NCBI GenBank assembly: GCA_012064385.1
Contig: QRDG01000535.1
Location: 417,225 to 481,224 of the forward strand
DNA: 64,000 bases
Direction: 5' to 3'
Source: Puccinellia tenuiflora
Lineage: Eukaryota; Streptophyta; Magnoliopsida; Poales; Poaceae
In this document: positions 33,142 through 44,310 of the stretch, one piece after another
Layout: every line of letters starts with the position of its first letter
Position numbering within the stretch: position 1 is the first letter of the stretch
Notes under the pieces: model-generated
Database searches by the model: none
Seen by the model: only the letters and a program-made list of their open reading frames with translations
Told to the model about the DNA's origin: nothing
Program-made: the position numbers and the translations under genes

Positions 33142-36100
33142 TCAGGCCGTCGGGCCCCCTGAGGTGCCCACGTCGTCCGCAGCGGCACTTTCCTCCTCCT
33201 CCGCGGCGTCCTCCTCGCCATCGTCCTCGTCCTCCTCTACCTCGACCTGGTCGAATTTCTTGGCATACGCCTCGGCGGCCTTCCGCATCTTGTCGCTCAC
33301 CGCGATGCGGCAGCTGAGGTCGACGGGCGCCGTCACGGCCTCGAGGTCGAGGGAAGGCTGAAGCCTCGCAAGGTTGGCAAAGATGTGGCAGGTGGCGAGG
33401 ACGAGGAGATCGCGGCTCTCCTCCACGACGCGTTCGTCGAGGTTCTTCGCGGTCTCTTCAAGCTTCGTGAGGAATCGCTCGAAGAAGAACGCGTACCCGG
33501 CCTCGTCGTCGTTCCCCTCTGTGGCGAGGGAAGGGACCTCGGTCCCCAGGCGATCCCCAACAGCACGCGCGCGGGACACCGGGTCTTGGAGCATGCGCTG
33601 GCGCTGGCGCGACATGGTTCACGCGATCTGCGCGTTGCGCTGTGCCTCCTCAGCGGCATCCACAGCCGGCCCCACCTGCTGGTGGAGCTCGCTCAGGTCC
33701 TTCTCTAGGGCGGCGGCCTTCTCCTCCGCTCGGGCCTGAGCAGCCCTGGCGCTCTGAAGGCGGGAGGCCATCTGCTTCTCCTCCTTCTCGAGCCCCTTGA
33801 TGCGGCTCTGGAGCTCATTGCGCTTCGTCGTGAAGCGCTCCTCCTGCTTCTTGGCCTTCTCGCCAAAACTCTTGGAGAGATCTTGACGGATGAGCTTGAC
33901 CCTGTCGTCGGCCTCCTCCTTCAGTTTCTTCTGCTTCGCCTCGAGGCTGGCGTTGGCCTTCTCGAGGCGCTCCGCGTAGGTGGCCTCGTCCTGGGCCACC
34001 CGACTCTCACGGGCCAGCAGTTCCTCCTCGCGGGTGGCCTGGTCCCTCTCGAGCTGCTGGACCTGCTCCTCGCGCCGGCTCAGTTCCTCCTCGCGGGGGG
34101 AGAACTCTCCCTCGCGTCAGCTCCGCTTCGCGCTGTGTCAGCTGCTTACCGCGAGCGTCCAGCCTCTCGCGGAGCTCCTTCAAGCTGTCCTCGACAAGTT
34201 TGGAGTCCATGACGAACTTTTGCTCTGCGGCCCAGATCTCCTGTTGCTTGGAGGCGGTTTCCGCCTCGAGCGCCTCCCGCGCGGCGTCCAGCTGGTCGAT
34301 GGTCTCCGCCGCCTCACGCTTCACGCTGTTGCGGGTCTCCATGGCGAAGTGCATCGCCTCTTCGCGCGCCACCCGGGCCGCCGCATCCTGCCGGCGGCAG
34401 CTCTCCACCCTCTCGCGGAGGAGGGCCCTGGCTTCGTCAAGCTTCGCCCGCTCCTCCACCCTGGCAAGTTCTTCCTCGGCGTACTGCGTCTCCAGCTTGT
34501 CGAGCGTTTGCCGTGCTTGACTGAAGACGGAGCTGCGGTGGGCCGCGTGACGGCGCGGCTCCCGCAGCGCCAAGGTCCCTGCGTCGCCGCGGGGTGCAGA
34601 GGTCTCGGCGCTCGGCGAGGTACCCGAGGCACCTTGCCGCGGGCTCACGGTTGCTCCTGATGCGGCCTGGGGGCTCGTGTGGCAGCCTCCTTCGCCGCCC
34701 GCGTTAGGATCCCTCTGGGGCTGGGCGTCCTCTCGCCCCCGGCTCCGGCGTCCGTGGGCTCCGGAGGCGTTTCCTCCTCCTGCTCTTCGGGGGCAGATTC
34801 AGCCCCTCCCGTGGTGGCTGCGCCTGCCGCAGCCTCGGGCTCGTCAGCCCCTCTTGTGGAGGCCTCTCCCTCCGGAGGTGGTTCCACGGTGGCCTCTTGG
34901 GACTCCGCCTCGTCCGGCCTCTCCGAGGCTCGTGCGGCCTCGGTCGCCGCCTCGTCCTCCGCTCCCTCCTGCGGTATGGGAGGAGTGGCGGCCCGTGCTG
35001 GCGACAATGCCACCTCTTCAGCCTCCCCCTCCACACGGTGCTCATCCACGGGAGGAGTAGCCACACGCTGCGGCCCGTTAGCCGCAGGCGTCGCCACGGT
35101 GGCGCCGACGGTCTCTCCAAGCTTGTGGAGCCGTCACCTCTTCGGCGCCGCAGGGTTGCTAAAATAAAGACAAACGAAAGATCCTCCAGGGAGGTATTCG
35201 AAAGCAAATCCAAAAGGAAAGAAGAAGGACCAGGGCTTACTCGTCAGCCATCCTCTACACCCTCTTCTTCGCCTTCGGCGGCTGGGGGCTGCTTGCTCTG
35301 GCTCCTTCTCGAGGCGCTCTGCCTCCTCGGAGAAGCGCCCCTCGCGGCCGCGGCGTCCCTGTCGTGGGCGAACTTGGAGCGGGGCTCGTGGCGCCCTCCC
35401 TTGCCGCTGCTCTCCTCCTCCTCCTCCGCGGCGCGTCGGGAGGGGGCTCCGCGAGAGGGATCCTCGCCGCTGCTAGAGGAAATCACCTGGAGGTCCTCTT
35501 CAAGCGGTGCGCTCCTTGAGGAGCCGGCAAAGTCTCCCGAGGGATCAGTGCTCCCCGAGGCCTCGCCCTCGACAGAGTCCTCTGCCTCGTCCGGCTCCGA
35601 CGGCTCGTCCATCTGCTCCGGCTCCGCCGCCCGTGGGTTGCCGCGGGGCGCACGGTGTCCTTCGGGCACGATACCCCACTCATCGAATCTGGGCAGGGCC
35701 CTGCGGTGCTCGCGCACCTTCTCCTCCCCAAAGGTGAAGAGCGACCGGGCCTCGTCGACGGCTGGGGCTGGGATGGCCGCCGTAGTGAAGAGGGCCACCA
35801 TGACCCTGTCCAACACCTCCGGGGCGAAGTTGTCCGTGCACAGGCGCATCCTATCCTCCAGGCCTGCGTATGTCCCTATCAGCTCCGAATGCCACTGGAG
35901 GGGGCGATGCGGCGCCTCGTGAAGTCCTTCGCCACCATCTGGCCGGTGAGCTCGGCGTCGCGGAGCCCCCGCAGGCACTCGTACACCCCATCGAGCTTTG
36001 GGCCCTCGAAGCCCTCGCTCGCCCAGCACGCCCACTTCTTCGGGGGCGCCACGGGTATATCCAGGAGATGGTTCGACACCTTGGTGTCGATGAAGAACCA

Positions 36101-36670
36101 CCGCTAGCGGAAGTCCTCCACTTTCTTCGTCACCTTGGTGATGGCATTCTCGCCGCTCCACGCGATGGGGATGTAGTTCCTGCTCCTGGCGTCGCCGATA
36201 CGGAAGGAGACGCATCCGGTCCGCTCGTTCTGCGCGGTGGACCGGAGTGCGTAGAAGCGGCGGAAGAGGTCCACAGAAGAATGGATACCGACATAGTCCT
36301 CGTAGAGGTAGGCGAAGATGGAGAGGATGAGGATGGAATTGGGATGAAGATGGAGGAGTTGGATATGGTATGACTCCAGAATCCCCATGAGGAAGTCGGA
36401 AAAAGGAGGAATGAGACCGGCGGAGAGAGTGTGGAGGAAGATGGGGTAGTACCCCTCGGGAAGCTGGCTGCCGGCCGGTTTCATGATGGTGGCATCGTGC
36501 TCGTTGGTTCTTGCGGCCGCCAGGTGGCGCACCTTGTCGACCCCCGCCGAGTTAATGCGGGACCTCGGCAGCGCCCCCTAGGGTTCAGCACTCCGCGGCG
36601 CCGCCACGGACTTGCCGGCCTGCATCGGAGCCTTGCCCTTCTTGGGAGCGTCTGCTCTCTTGGGCGCCAT
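33142..36670 (-). pseudogene. Full-length antisense gene of element C: PF04195-like domain, acidic linker, long coiled coil
   Basis: The ATG at 36670-36668 (MAPKRADAPKKGKAPMQ) opens the gene. The N-terminal domain runs to about 35700 (EGYYPIFLHTLSAGLIPPFS; NSILILSIFAYLYEDYVGI; WFFIDTKVSNHLLDIP). An acidic Ser/Glu-rich linker follows to about 35244, a probable 82-bp intron, another acidic Pro/Ala-rich part (35097-34645), then a long heptad-rich coiled coil (ETQYAEEELARVEERAKLDE ... EKAAALEKDLSELHQQV, 34560-33640) and a C-terminal helical module with acidic tail (EVEEDEDDGEEDAAEEEE) ending at 33142. It carries stops near 36580 and 36105 and frameshifts near 35910 and 34110. Total would be about 1,100 residues. 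It is convergent with pol; function unknown. Confidence 0.72.
35159..35240 (-). other. Probable intron in the antisense gene
   Basis: On the minus strand a donor CGA|GTAAGC (GT at 35240-35239) and an acceptor TCTTTATTTTAG (AG at 35160-35159) bracket 82 T-rich bases between two coding-like segments. The exon phases do not join cleanly in this copy (a TGA lies just before the donor), so indels must be assumed. Confidence 0.4.
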
Positions 36671-36972
36671 GGTCGCAAGAGAGAAGGAACTCTTGGAGGT
36701 GGTGCGCTTTGGGAAGAAGGAGGCGTTTGGGGGAAGTGTGCGGCGGAGTAATGGGAGAAGTGATGGGCACCATCATCGCGCGCAGGCTTTATTGGCCAGT
36801 TACCAAGGGCGTGGCGGGCCCCACCGGGTCGCCCGTTGGAGCCGAGGAGATCGTGGCCTCGGGCGCAACCGCTGCGCCCCACGTGTCACGACCCAGGCAG
36901 GCATCGTTGGGCCCCCGACGCTTCACCTGCATTCGTGGGCTTCGGCGTGCCCATCGTGGGCCCAGGGGCTAC

Positions 36973-37931
36973 TGTCGGCACAGTGGAAACCAGGGTACCA
37001 CGGGCCGGCCTACCAAGGCCCACAACACTCTTCAGAAGATTTCGCTAAGGACCAGGCTCTCCAAGCCTGGCGAGCCTCGCGAGGGTTTTTCCTCGCGAGG
37101 GACCTCTCCTCGAGAGGGCATCTCCAAGGATCAAGCCAAAAGGCTCGGCGAGGACTCCAACCTCGCGGGGTTCCTTCCCCACGAAGCAAGCTCTATCTCC
37201 GCGACAGAGCGCACATGGGCTCTGCGCCCTCCGCAGAGTCACGGGCGCGGTTGCGCGCGCCGACGACAGCGTCGCAGTGGCCGTTCTCATGTATAAAGCA
37301 GTCAACAATGTTGCACCAAGCAAAGGAGCTACAAGAATTGCCATTTCGGTGATAAGGGGACCGTCTGCTGCTACGCTCCAAGGGCGACGTCACCGTGGGG
37401 CGCCTCCCGAGCCTCAGCAGCGCCAGCCCACCGTCCCGGCTGGACGGTTGCTTTTCCAGCTTTGGTGATGCTGCTCCCTGCCACGGACCGCGTCCATGGA
37501 CTATGCCTTTATCGTGCACCCGTCCTCCTCCTTCGTCGCCATGTGGTAACCCTCCCCGCCAAGATATTTGGGGGAAGAGGTCCAGGACACCTATAAAAGG
37601 AGGGGGAGCATGTTCGGGCAAAGGGTTCGACTCTGTTGGATTTTTAGCTGGTTAGCCATTGTTAGCTACCTCGAGCCCCCGAAGCTCTCCTTGTACTGTA
37701 ACCTCTACAAGCAGTGCAATACAACCAAGGCAGGACGTAGGGGTTTTACCTCTCCAACAGGGCCCTGAACCTGGGTAACATCGTGTGTTCATCTCTGCAG
37801 TGCCGTCCCACAACGATCTCGACGAGCGCCGTCGCCGAGGCACGTTGAGGATTGTTTGATTCCATGTTCAGCCCCTTACTCGATTCCTTAGCTAGTGAGA
37901 CACACCCAGTTCCTAGGACAGTTCTCCGACA
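36973..37931 (+). repeat. 3' LTR of element C (959 bp)
   Basis: It begins TGTCGGCACAGTGG after a G-rich tract (gggcccaggggctac) and ends TCTCCGACA. TATAAAAG at 37592-37599. It is closely similar to 25242-26199. Confidence 0.95.
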
Positions 37932-37936
37932 CAATA
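37932..37936. repeat. Target-site duplication CAATA, right copy
   Basis: It directly follows the CGACA end of C's 3' LTR and matches 25237-25241. Confidence 0.9.
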
Positions 37937-37943
37937 GAATTTG

Positions 37944-39990
37944 CTAAGTGTAAAAAGGACGTAGCTGAGCGATATTCCATGGACGTTTCGTCTCATCTAA
38001 GTCGTCATCTACATGCCTTTTCCTCTTACGACCATTCTTCCTGGGATCTTTCTTTGAATCCCTTAAGTCGAGGAGATAATATGACCCATTTTTCAAAACT
38101 TTGTTGATAACGAAAGGTCCTTCCCATGGAGGGGATAATTTGTGCGGCCGGCTTTGCACAAGCCGAAGCACTAAGCCGCCTTCTCGAAAAGATCGATTCC
38201 ACACTCTACAGCTTTGATAGCGACGCAGATCTTGCTGATAGATGGCGGATCGTTGGAGAGCCAGCTCTCTTTCTTCTTCGAGGATGTCTAAGCCATCTTG
38301 ACGTGCTTCTTTTACGTCTTCTTCGACGTAGGCTGCGACTCGAGGCGAATCGTGGATCATGTCGGTTGGGAGTACCGCTTCTGCACCATAAACCAGAAAG
38401 AAAGGGGTGAAGCCGGTCGATCTATTTGTGGTAATTCATCAACCCAAGCGCTGGCTGCTCGATGCAATGGGGTTTCAAGCCTCGGCTTAATACCTTGCAG
38501 AATAATGCCGTTAGTGCGCTCTACCTGTCCATTGGATTGCGGGTGTGTCATCGATGCCACGTCAAGCCGAATCTTTCATCGGCTGCAAAACTTCGATAGC
38601 TCACCGACGGCAAAGTTTGTGCCATTGTCAGTGATAATGCTATGCGGTATGCCGAATCGAGTAGTTATCTGGACGATGAACTTTATAGCTGTAGCTTCGT
38701 CGAGTTTTTTGATGGGCTTTGCCTCCACCCACTTTGTGAATTTGTCGATCGCCACCAGTAGGTGAGTTAAGCCTCCTCTTGACATCTTGAAAGGTCCCAC
38801 CATGTCGAGCCCCCAAACCACGAACGGCCAAGTAATAGGGATCGTCCGGAGCTCCTGAGCCGGCAAGTGAACCTGCTTTGCGTAGCGCTGACATCCTTCA
38901 CAAGTCTTGACGATGTTGATAGCATCCTCCTTAGCTGTTAGCCAGAAGAATCCGTGCCGAAATGCCTTAGCGACCAACGCCTTTGCCACCACGTGATGCC
39001 CACATTCGCCGGAGTGGATTTCCTCAAGGATTTGCCGCCCTTCTTCTAGGGAGACGCATCTTTGGAAGATGCCAGATGTGCTCCGTTTGTAAAGCTGTCC
39101 GTCAATAATCATGTACGCCTTTGCTCGGCGCTCAATTTGTTGGCTCAACACCTCGTCGTCCTTGGGCAGTTTCTTATTAATCAGGAAATCAATGTTGGAC
39201 GTGGTCCAATCTGGGGTTACCAAGCACACTTGAACTGATTCTGCCGACAAGGGATAATCTTCGTCGCCGCCTTTGATGGACGACTTATGTAGATGGTGGA
39301 GAAATACATGGGGGCACTGCCTTTTGCCTGGAGCCTATTCTGGCCAAGGCGTCAACAACTTCATTGTCATCTCGGGAGATATGTCGGACCTCTAAGCCGG
39401 CAAAGCATTTGCCGAATTCATCGAATGTTCTCCTGTATTCCACCATTGTGGGACTTTTCGTGTCCCAACATCCATCTAGTTACTGCACAACAAGATCCGA
39501 GTCGCCATAGCAGAGGATGCGTTTTACTCCCAACTCCTTAGCCATATGAAGGCCATGGAGGAGAGCCTCATACTCTGCTACGTTGTTGGCGGCATTGAAG
39601 TGGATTCGGAGGACATAACTGAGCTTGTCACCCTTAGGCAATTTTAGCACTACTCCAGCCCCCGAGCCTTCCTTCATCTTTGAACCATCAAAGTGCATTA
39701 TCCAGTATTGAGAATCTGAAAAAGGTGTGCTCTCCATCGCCTCTGTCCAGTCTGCAACAAAGTCGGCTAGAACTTGAGATTTGATGGCGGACCTCGGCTT
39801 ATATTGGATGTCAAAGGCTGCTAACTCGATGCCCCATTTGGCGACTCGGCCCATTGCGTCGGCATTGTTGATGATGTCCTTTAATTGAGCTTTGCTGACC
39901 ACCATGATTGTGTGATCCTGGAAGTAATGTCGTAGCTTTCTGGCGGCAAAGAATACACCATAGGCTAACTTCTGTGGCTGAGTTGTGACT
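37944..39990 (-). pseudogene. RNase H and integrase of element E
   Basis: It begins in the first RNase H-like segment (LAYGVFFAARKLRHYFQDHT) followed by the second RNase H (MHFDGSKMKEGSGAG; NNVAEYEALLHGLHMAKELG; CYGDSDLVVQ, 39905-39480). After frame changes near 39480-39290 come integrase zinc (SGECGHHVVAKALVAKAF; CEGCQRYAKQ) and DDE motifs (GLDMVGPF; DNGTNF) in the frame 39250-38576, then 38560-38357 and 38360-37944 with 'RPHKLSPPWEGPFVI' and a terminal stop. Frame breaks at about 38575 and 38360 and missing RT make it nonfunctional. Confidence 0.82.
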
Positions 39991-40324
39991 CGGAGAGACG
40001 CATTCTCTTCAAAGTTGCGGCGTAGAGTATGTTGATGCTACTTCCACCGTCCATAAGCACCTTTGTCAACTTGTATTTGTCGACTATAAGGATGATGACT
40101 AAAGCGTAGGTGCGTGTTGAAGGAACTCTGTCCGGGTGATCGGTGCGATCCCATGTGATGGGAATGTCGGACCAATCCAAGTATTCAGGAACTGCAGGTA
40201 CCGTAGCATTGAGTTCTCTCCAAGCCGCCTTTTCTTTGCCAGAGGAATCTGTTGCCAGATTTGACGGTGAGACTTTCGGCATGCTTAGAAAATTTGCTGC
40301 CTTTTTCTTTGGAGGTCGCGTCAT
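39965..40324 (-). pseudogene. Aspartic protease of element E
   Basis: The frame shows DIPITWDRTDHPDRVP and the catalytic segment KVLMDGGSSINILYAATLKRM (DGGS). It ends abruptly at SESQLSHRS, where sequence switches to RNase H of pol in another frame; this is the RT deletion junction (about 39985-39995). Confidence 0.75.
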
Positions 40325-40434
40325 CCGACTCTGAAGCAGCGTCCTCCTTGTCTTTTGTCGTCCTTCCTGGACTTACGCTTGTTCTTTGACTTGCCGGCTT
40401 TGGGGTCCTTGGTGATGTCCTGATTGATGTGACA

Positions 40435-42806
40435 TTACTGGATTGTGTGGGAGCTCATTCCATCCGGCCTCAGATGATGAACACAGGGGTTGTGCTTGAT
40501 GTCGTCATACTTCACCGCTGGCGGTCGGGATGATTGGTTGTTTGCCGCCTTTATGCCCTGCCACTTGCTATTGCTTGAGCCGCCCTTACCAATGGTGGCA
40601 GCAACCTCGTGAGAAGGGGCGGCTTGGTCTTCCACCTTCTTTTTCCCGGACTCGCGTCGGCGGGTTTCACCGTCTTCCCTGTTGTCATCGTCAGTAGCGG
40701 CTTACTTGTTAGCACAAGCGAGCAAGCCCCCAAAGTTTCCGACTCGTCGCTGTAGATCATGAAGCGAAAAGTTGTCCCTTTCCTAAGAGATTGCTTAAAG
40801 GCATGGATCGCCTAAGTTTCTGAGACGCCCTCGCAACCGTTTTTTATTTCACTCCATCGTGAGACGAACTCACGGCAGGACTCGTTCTTTTGCTGCACAC
40901 ATCGCTGTAAGTCGATCGACGTTGGGCGCTTATATGTGCCCTGGAAGTGCTGAATAAAGACGCGCTTCATGTCACTCCAGGTATGAACTGTCCTTTCCGA
41001 CAAACCTTCAATCCACATACGTGCCATCCCGGTTAACATCAGGGGCAAAAATCGCACTGCGGAGTTGGCGCTGCCTTGATATATGTCGCAAGCACTGACA
41101 TAATCTGAGAGCCAAGTCTCAGGATTGGTCGTACCGCTGTACTTCTCCACCATCTTTGTTACGTTCGACAAAGTGGGAGGTAGTATTTTCTCTCTGATTG
41201 TTCTGCCAAAACACTTGGGGTTGAGGTATTGGGCATCTCTGGCCGACTTCCTCTCCTCGATTAGGCTTTGAACATCATTGGCTGATGGCGGTTTATCAGC
41301 CGACTTTCCTTGCCTTGGTTCTTCCCTGTGACAGCTTTGGCTCACCCGACTCGCGTTACGCGGGGGGCTTGGAGTCCTTTGCCGCCGTGGAGGGGGTATG
41401 TACTTGGAAGGATTATCTCCCTCTTTGCACGGTGGAGGCGGCAGTGGAGGTGGCATATGACCTCTGGTATCCTCCCTTCGGGGTGGATTTTCCCCCTCAC
41501 GTCGTCGCTCCTGACGGGGTTGTGCCGCCTTTTCCTTGCGAGGGTCCTCCTTTCGCTCGCGGCTCCGATGTTCTTCCCGGCTTCTACCAGCCTCACGATG
41601 GTGTGAAGAACCTGTCCGGGATTCCGCACCTCTAGGCTGCTTGTCCTTCGGGTCCTTGTCGCCGCCTTTGTTGTGGCTGCTTGAGCCGGCAGGATCATCG
41701 TCTGGGTCTGCTGGTGCAGCAGCCATCGGCTTCTTGGCTGTCGAGTTGCAAAGACGAGAGTCGTCAACAAGCCATCCAGACTTTACTTGCGAGTCATTTT
41801 GCTGCTGTTGTGCAACCTCCAGTAGATAAGCCGAATATTTGAGGCGAGCGTCACGGTCCAACGATTTGTCGAACATGACCTCCTGGGCCGCCTCCATGTT
41901 TTTGGCTGGGGTGTTGAAGTAACACAAATTAGTCACCGGGTCACGTCGGTGGTGGTACTTTCTCTAGACTGAATTAACATGGTCGGCTTCCCACTTGCTG
42001 CGGAAATGCAACCTCTTGTACAGATTCTTGTCACGAGCCGGATGGAAAACATCGTCGGCCCCCTTTTCTCTCTGCTTCCGGATGAACTCCGTTTCCTTGT
42101 TTGTGATCTCAACTTCGCGCTCCGCTATCTGGGCTACTTGCTCTTCTAGTTCGGCGCGGTGCTTTTCAATGTCAGCTAGCAATGCGTTAGGAGGAAGTGG
42201 AGTTAGCAGTTGCTTGTACTTTGCCATCCTTTCTTCGTGCTCCTTCTCTGTTGCTTCGCCGGCCGTAGCGTTAATGTCGTCTCCTGCAGCCGGGAATCTA
42301 CCAGTTCCCTTCATTGGAGCCAGTGTTGGCACAAAGTCCACCTTTTGATTTCTGGCTTCTGGAGTTCTTTCTTCGCCATCGGCGGCTTTCGAGGTATTGG
42401 GATCGTCCCTAGGACCAGAGACGTCACCCATTAAGACCTTGACAGGGCGTCCTAAGCAGGATGCAACTTTCCGACTAAAATCGTTGTATTCTCCTTCAGA
42501 TTCGAGGTCCTGCTCCATATGGGCAGCGTCCCCTGATACGGCTTCTGAGTCAGCCCTGGCCTGCAAAGCAGGAAGGATAGACTCAGGTTTTGTCATCGAC
42601 TCGTTAGAGCCGGATTCTCCTAAGATGCCAACAAAGTGGAAGTCCGGCGCTGCCATGTTGGAACTTGCGTCGTCTTCATAATCTTCATCGTCAGCGTCGA
42701 AAGCCAGGTCCAGATCGGCGATCTCCTCACAGTCCAGATCCGAACCCTCGTCGAAGTTGCTTGGGTGGGTGGCGGGCATGCTCGAGGTGAAGCCGAGATC
42801 GTCCAA
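40435..42806 (-). pseudogene. Gag of element E
   Basis: The N-terminal frame 42806-41964 is acidic with a short coiled coil (IEKHRAELEEQVAQIAEREVEITNK is one helix). After TAG at 41964-41966 the frame continues as 41936-40812: an Arg/Glu-rich, Pro-rich linker (PPPLPPPP), then the retrotransposon gag domain (TNPETWLSDYVSACDIY; MARMWIEGLSERTVHTWSD; FIQHFQGTYKRPTSI). A further stop and frameshifts lead to 40760-40435, with a His/Cys-containing tail (NPCVHHLRPDGMSSH). Its role would be particle formation and RNA packaging. Confidence 0.8.
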
Positions 42807-43021
42807 AGCCTGGGCGGTGAAGCCGATGAAGATGTCGAAGCCGCCGACAGAGACCGTGGACTAGCCGGCGGGATCCTCCTTTGCCGGCGTCCAAAAGCCG
42901 TTGTTGAAGACGTGGCCAGCTCCTTTCTCGTCGAAGTAGCTTACCATGCCGACCGCGATGGTGTCGCCGACTCCGCCCATAGATCTCGGACGGAACGAAA
43001 CCCCTGACATCTCTTGCCCCA

Positions 43022-43033
43022 TGGTGGGCGCCA
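43022..43033 (-). promoter_or_regulatory. Primer-binding site TGGCGCCCACCA (element E)
   Basis: It lies just inside the 5' LTR on the minus strand; the same site is in F. Confidence 0.75.
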
Positions 43034-43035
43034 AC

Positions 43036-43545
43036 CGTCGTGGTATTGTCGAATCTAGCCGCGGCATGGGTGCCATCGAGCTAGGTAGAGAGAGGGGTTT
43101 AGGATACGTGGGGTATTCCGGCGACGGGATGACAAAGGGTTTACCCAGCTTCAGATCTCTCAATGGTGGCGAAACCCTACGTGCTGCTATAATTCACTAT
43201 AAGGCAATATACGCCGATTACAATGAAAGGTGTGTTAGAGCTTGCCCTGAGGTGTCCCTTAGGCCGGCTTATAAAGGCGTCCGGATCTAGGGCTTACAGG
43301 AGAAAACCTAACCGACTAAGTCACAGAGTTCTACTCTAATCCGGCTTGGGCCCTGCCTTGTGGGCTAAGTCTTCCGCAATGCAGGCCGGCTTCTGGAACC
43401 TTCCCTTAGCCGGATGGGCCTCCTGCGCTTCATCGTACTGGACCACCCGGTAAGCCGGATTTCGGCTTACCACCACTATGGGCCACCCAGGTACGTTGGC
43501 TATTAGTCCTCTTCGTGAGGGTACCTGTTCGGCATAACCCCAACA
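43036..43545 (-). repeat. 5' LTR of element E (510 bp)
   Basis: On the minus strand it begins TGTTGGGGTTATGCCGAACAGG at 43545 and ends CCACGACG at 43036 (final A mutated to G compared with F). TATAAG at 43273-43268 is the likely TATA signal. Confidence 0.85.
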
Positions 43546-43552
43546 TCGTGGC

Positions 43553-43773
43553 AAATAAAAATTCCCCGTAAATTTTCGTCCAATTCCGAGAATATTTCTA
43601 GAAGTAAATTTCTGAAACAAAAAGACAGAAAACAGGGAACTAGCACTTGGAATCTTGTCAATAGGTTAGTCCGACAAAATGCATAAAAATGATATAAATG
43701 ACAGTAAAAACATGTGACAATATCACAAAATTAACATGGATCACTCAAAAATTATAGATACGTTTGAGACGTA
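43553..43773 (-). repeat. Triticeae repeat end TGATACGTCTC, copy 1
   Basis: Read on the minus strand it starts TGATACGTCTCAAACGTATC and is alignable over about 220 bp with 45536-45771. It resembles a high-copy Triticeae LTR-type sequence; I do not assign a family name. Confidence 0.6.
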
Positions 43774-44310
43774 TCACCTACCACTAGTGATTGAGCTCCT
43801 ACTCCGTGGGGGAGGATCAATGATAAGAAGATGAGCCTTAGTGGTGTTCGAGTGTGCTTCATACGATGACGTTGTTTTCTCCCAAGGAAGCGACACTGGA
43901 GTTATATCTTTGTATTTGTGTGTCTTGGTTATTTCTATCAAAGCCATTTCATTTGTGTATTTAACTTTGTGATAGTCATCGAGTCTTAAGTATCTAGTCA
44001 CTTCATCTAGTTGTTAGGATCACTTTATTTATCCACACAACCTAAAACTTGTGCAAACAATAATAAAATTTATAGAAACATTTTCACCCCCTCTAGGTTA
44101 CTGTCTATATCCTTTCAATTCGTATCAGAGTCAAGAACCTTTGTTCGAGACTTTACCGTCTTAAGAGTATGTCCAACATATGTTGGCCGGACGCAAAGAT
44201 TCTTTGATGACATATGTACAAGCGCAAATTGATAAGGTCGTTGTCACCGCAATTACGAAGATCCCTCGACTCTCCTTTTGATATTAGCGATAGTGTTATG
44301 GGTGATGCAA
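43774..44310 (+). repeat. LTR end with Met-tRNA-like primer-binding site
   Basis: The segment ends 'tttcaccccctctagg...atcctttca' at 44119, followed by 'attcgtatcagagtc', a variant of TGGTATCAGAGC, the initiator-Met primer site. About 190 bp of leader follows. The rest of this element is cut by the repeat at 44311-45771; a gag-like piece reappears at 45772. Confidence 0.5.

Larger units (their letters stand above)
25242..37931 (+). mobile_element. Gypsy element C (Tat-like), structurally complete, 12.7 kb
   Basis: Both LTRs (958 and 959 bp) are present with matching TG...CA ends and a CAATA duplication, so this is one insertion, nested in element E. Order: LTR, gag-protease, UAG, RT-dual RNase H-integrase, spacer, full-length antisense gene, LTR. 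It has a shorter LTR subtype than A and B and keeps the middle of the antisense gene. It carries many point stops and frameshifts, so it needed or now needs helper proteins. Confidence 0.95.
37937..43545 (-). mobile_element. Gypsy element E (Tat-like), RT-deleted, host of element C
   Basis: Minus-strand element with 5' LTR (43545-43036), primer-binding site, gag, protease, RNase H and integrase. The RT domain is missing between protease and RNase H. It continues at 25241-24909 beyond nested C; its 3' LTR is not in the window. Same family as F. The 5' flank beyond the LTR is TCGTG on the plus strand (43546-43550). Confidence 0.85.
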
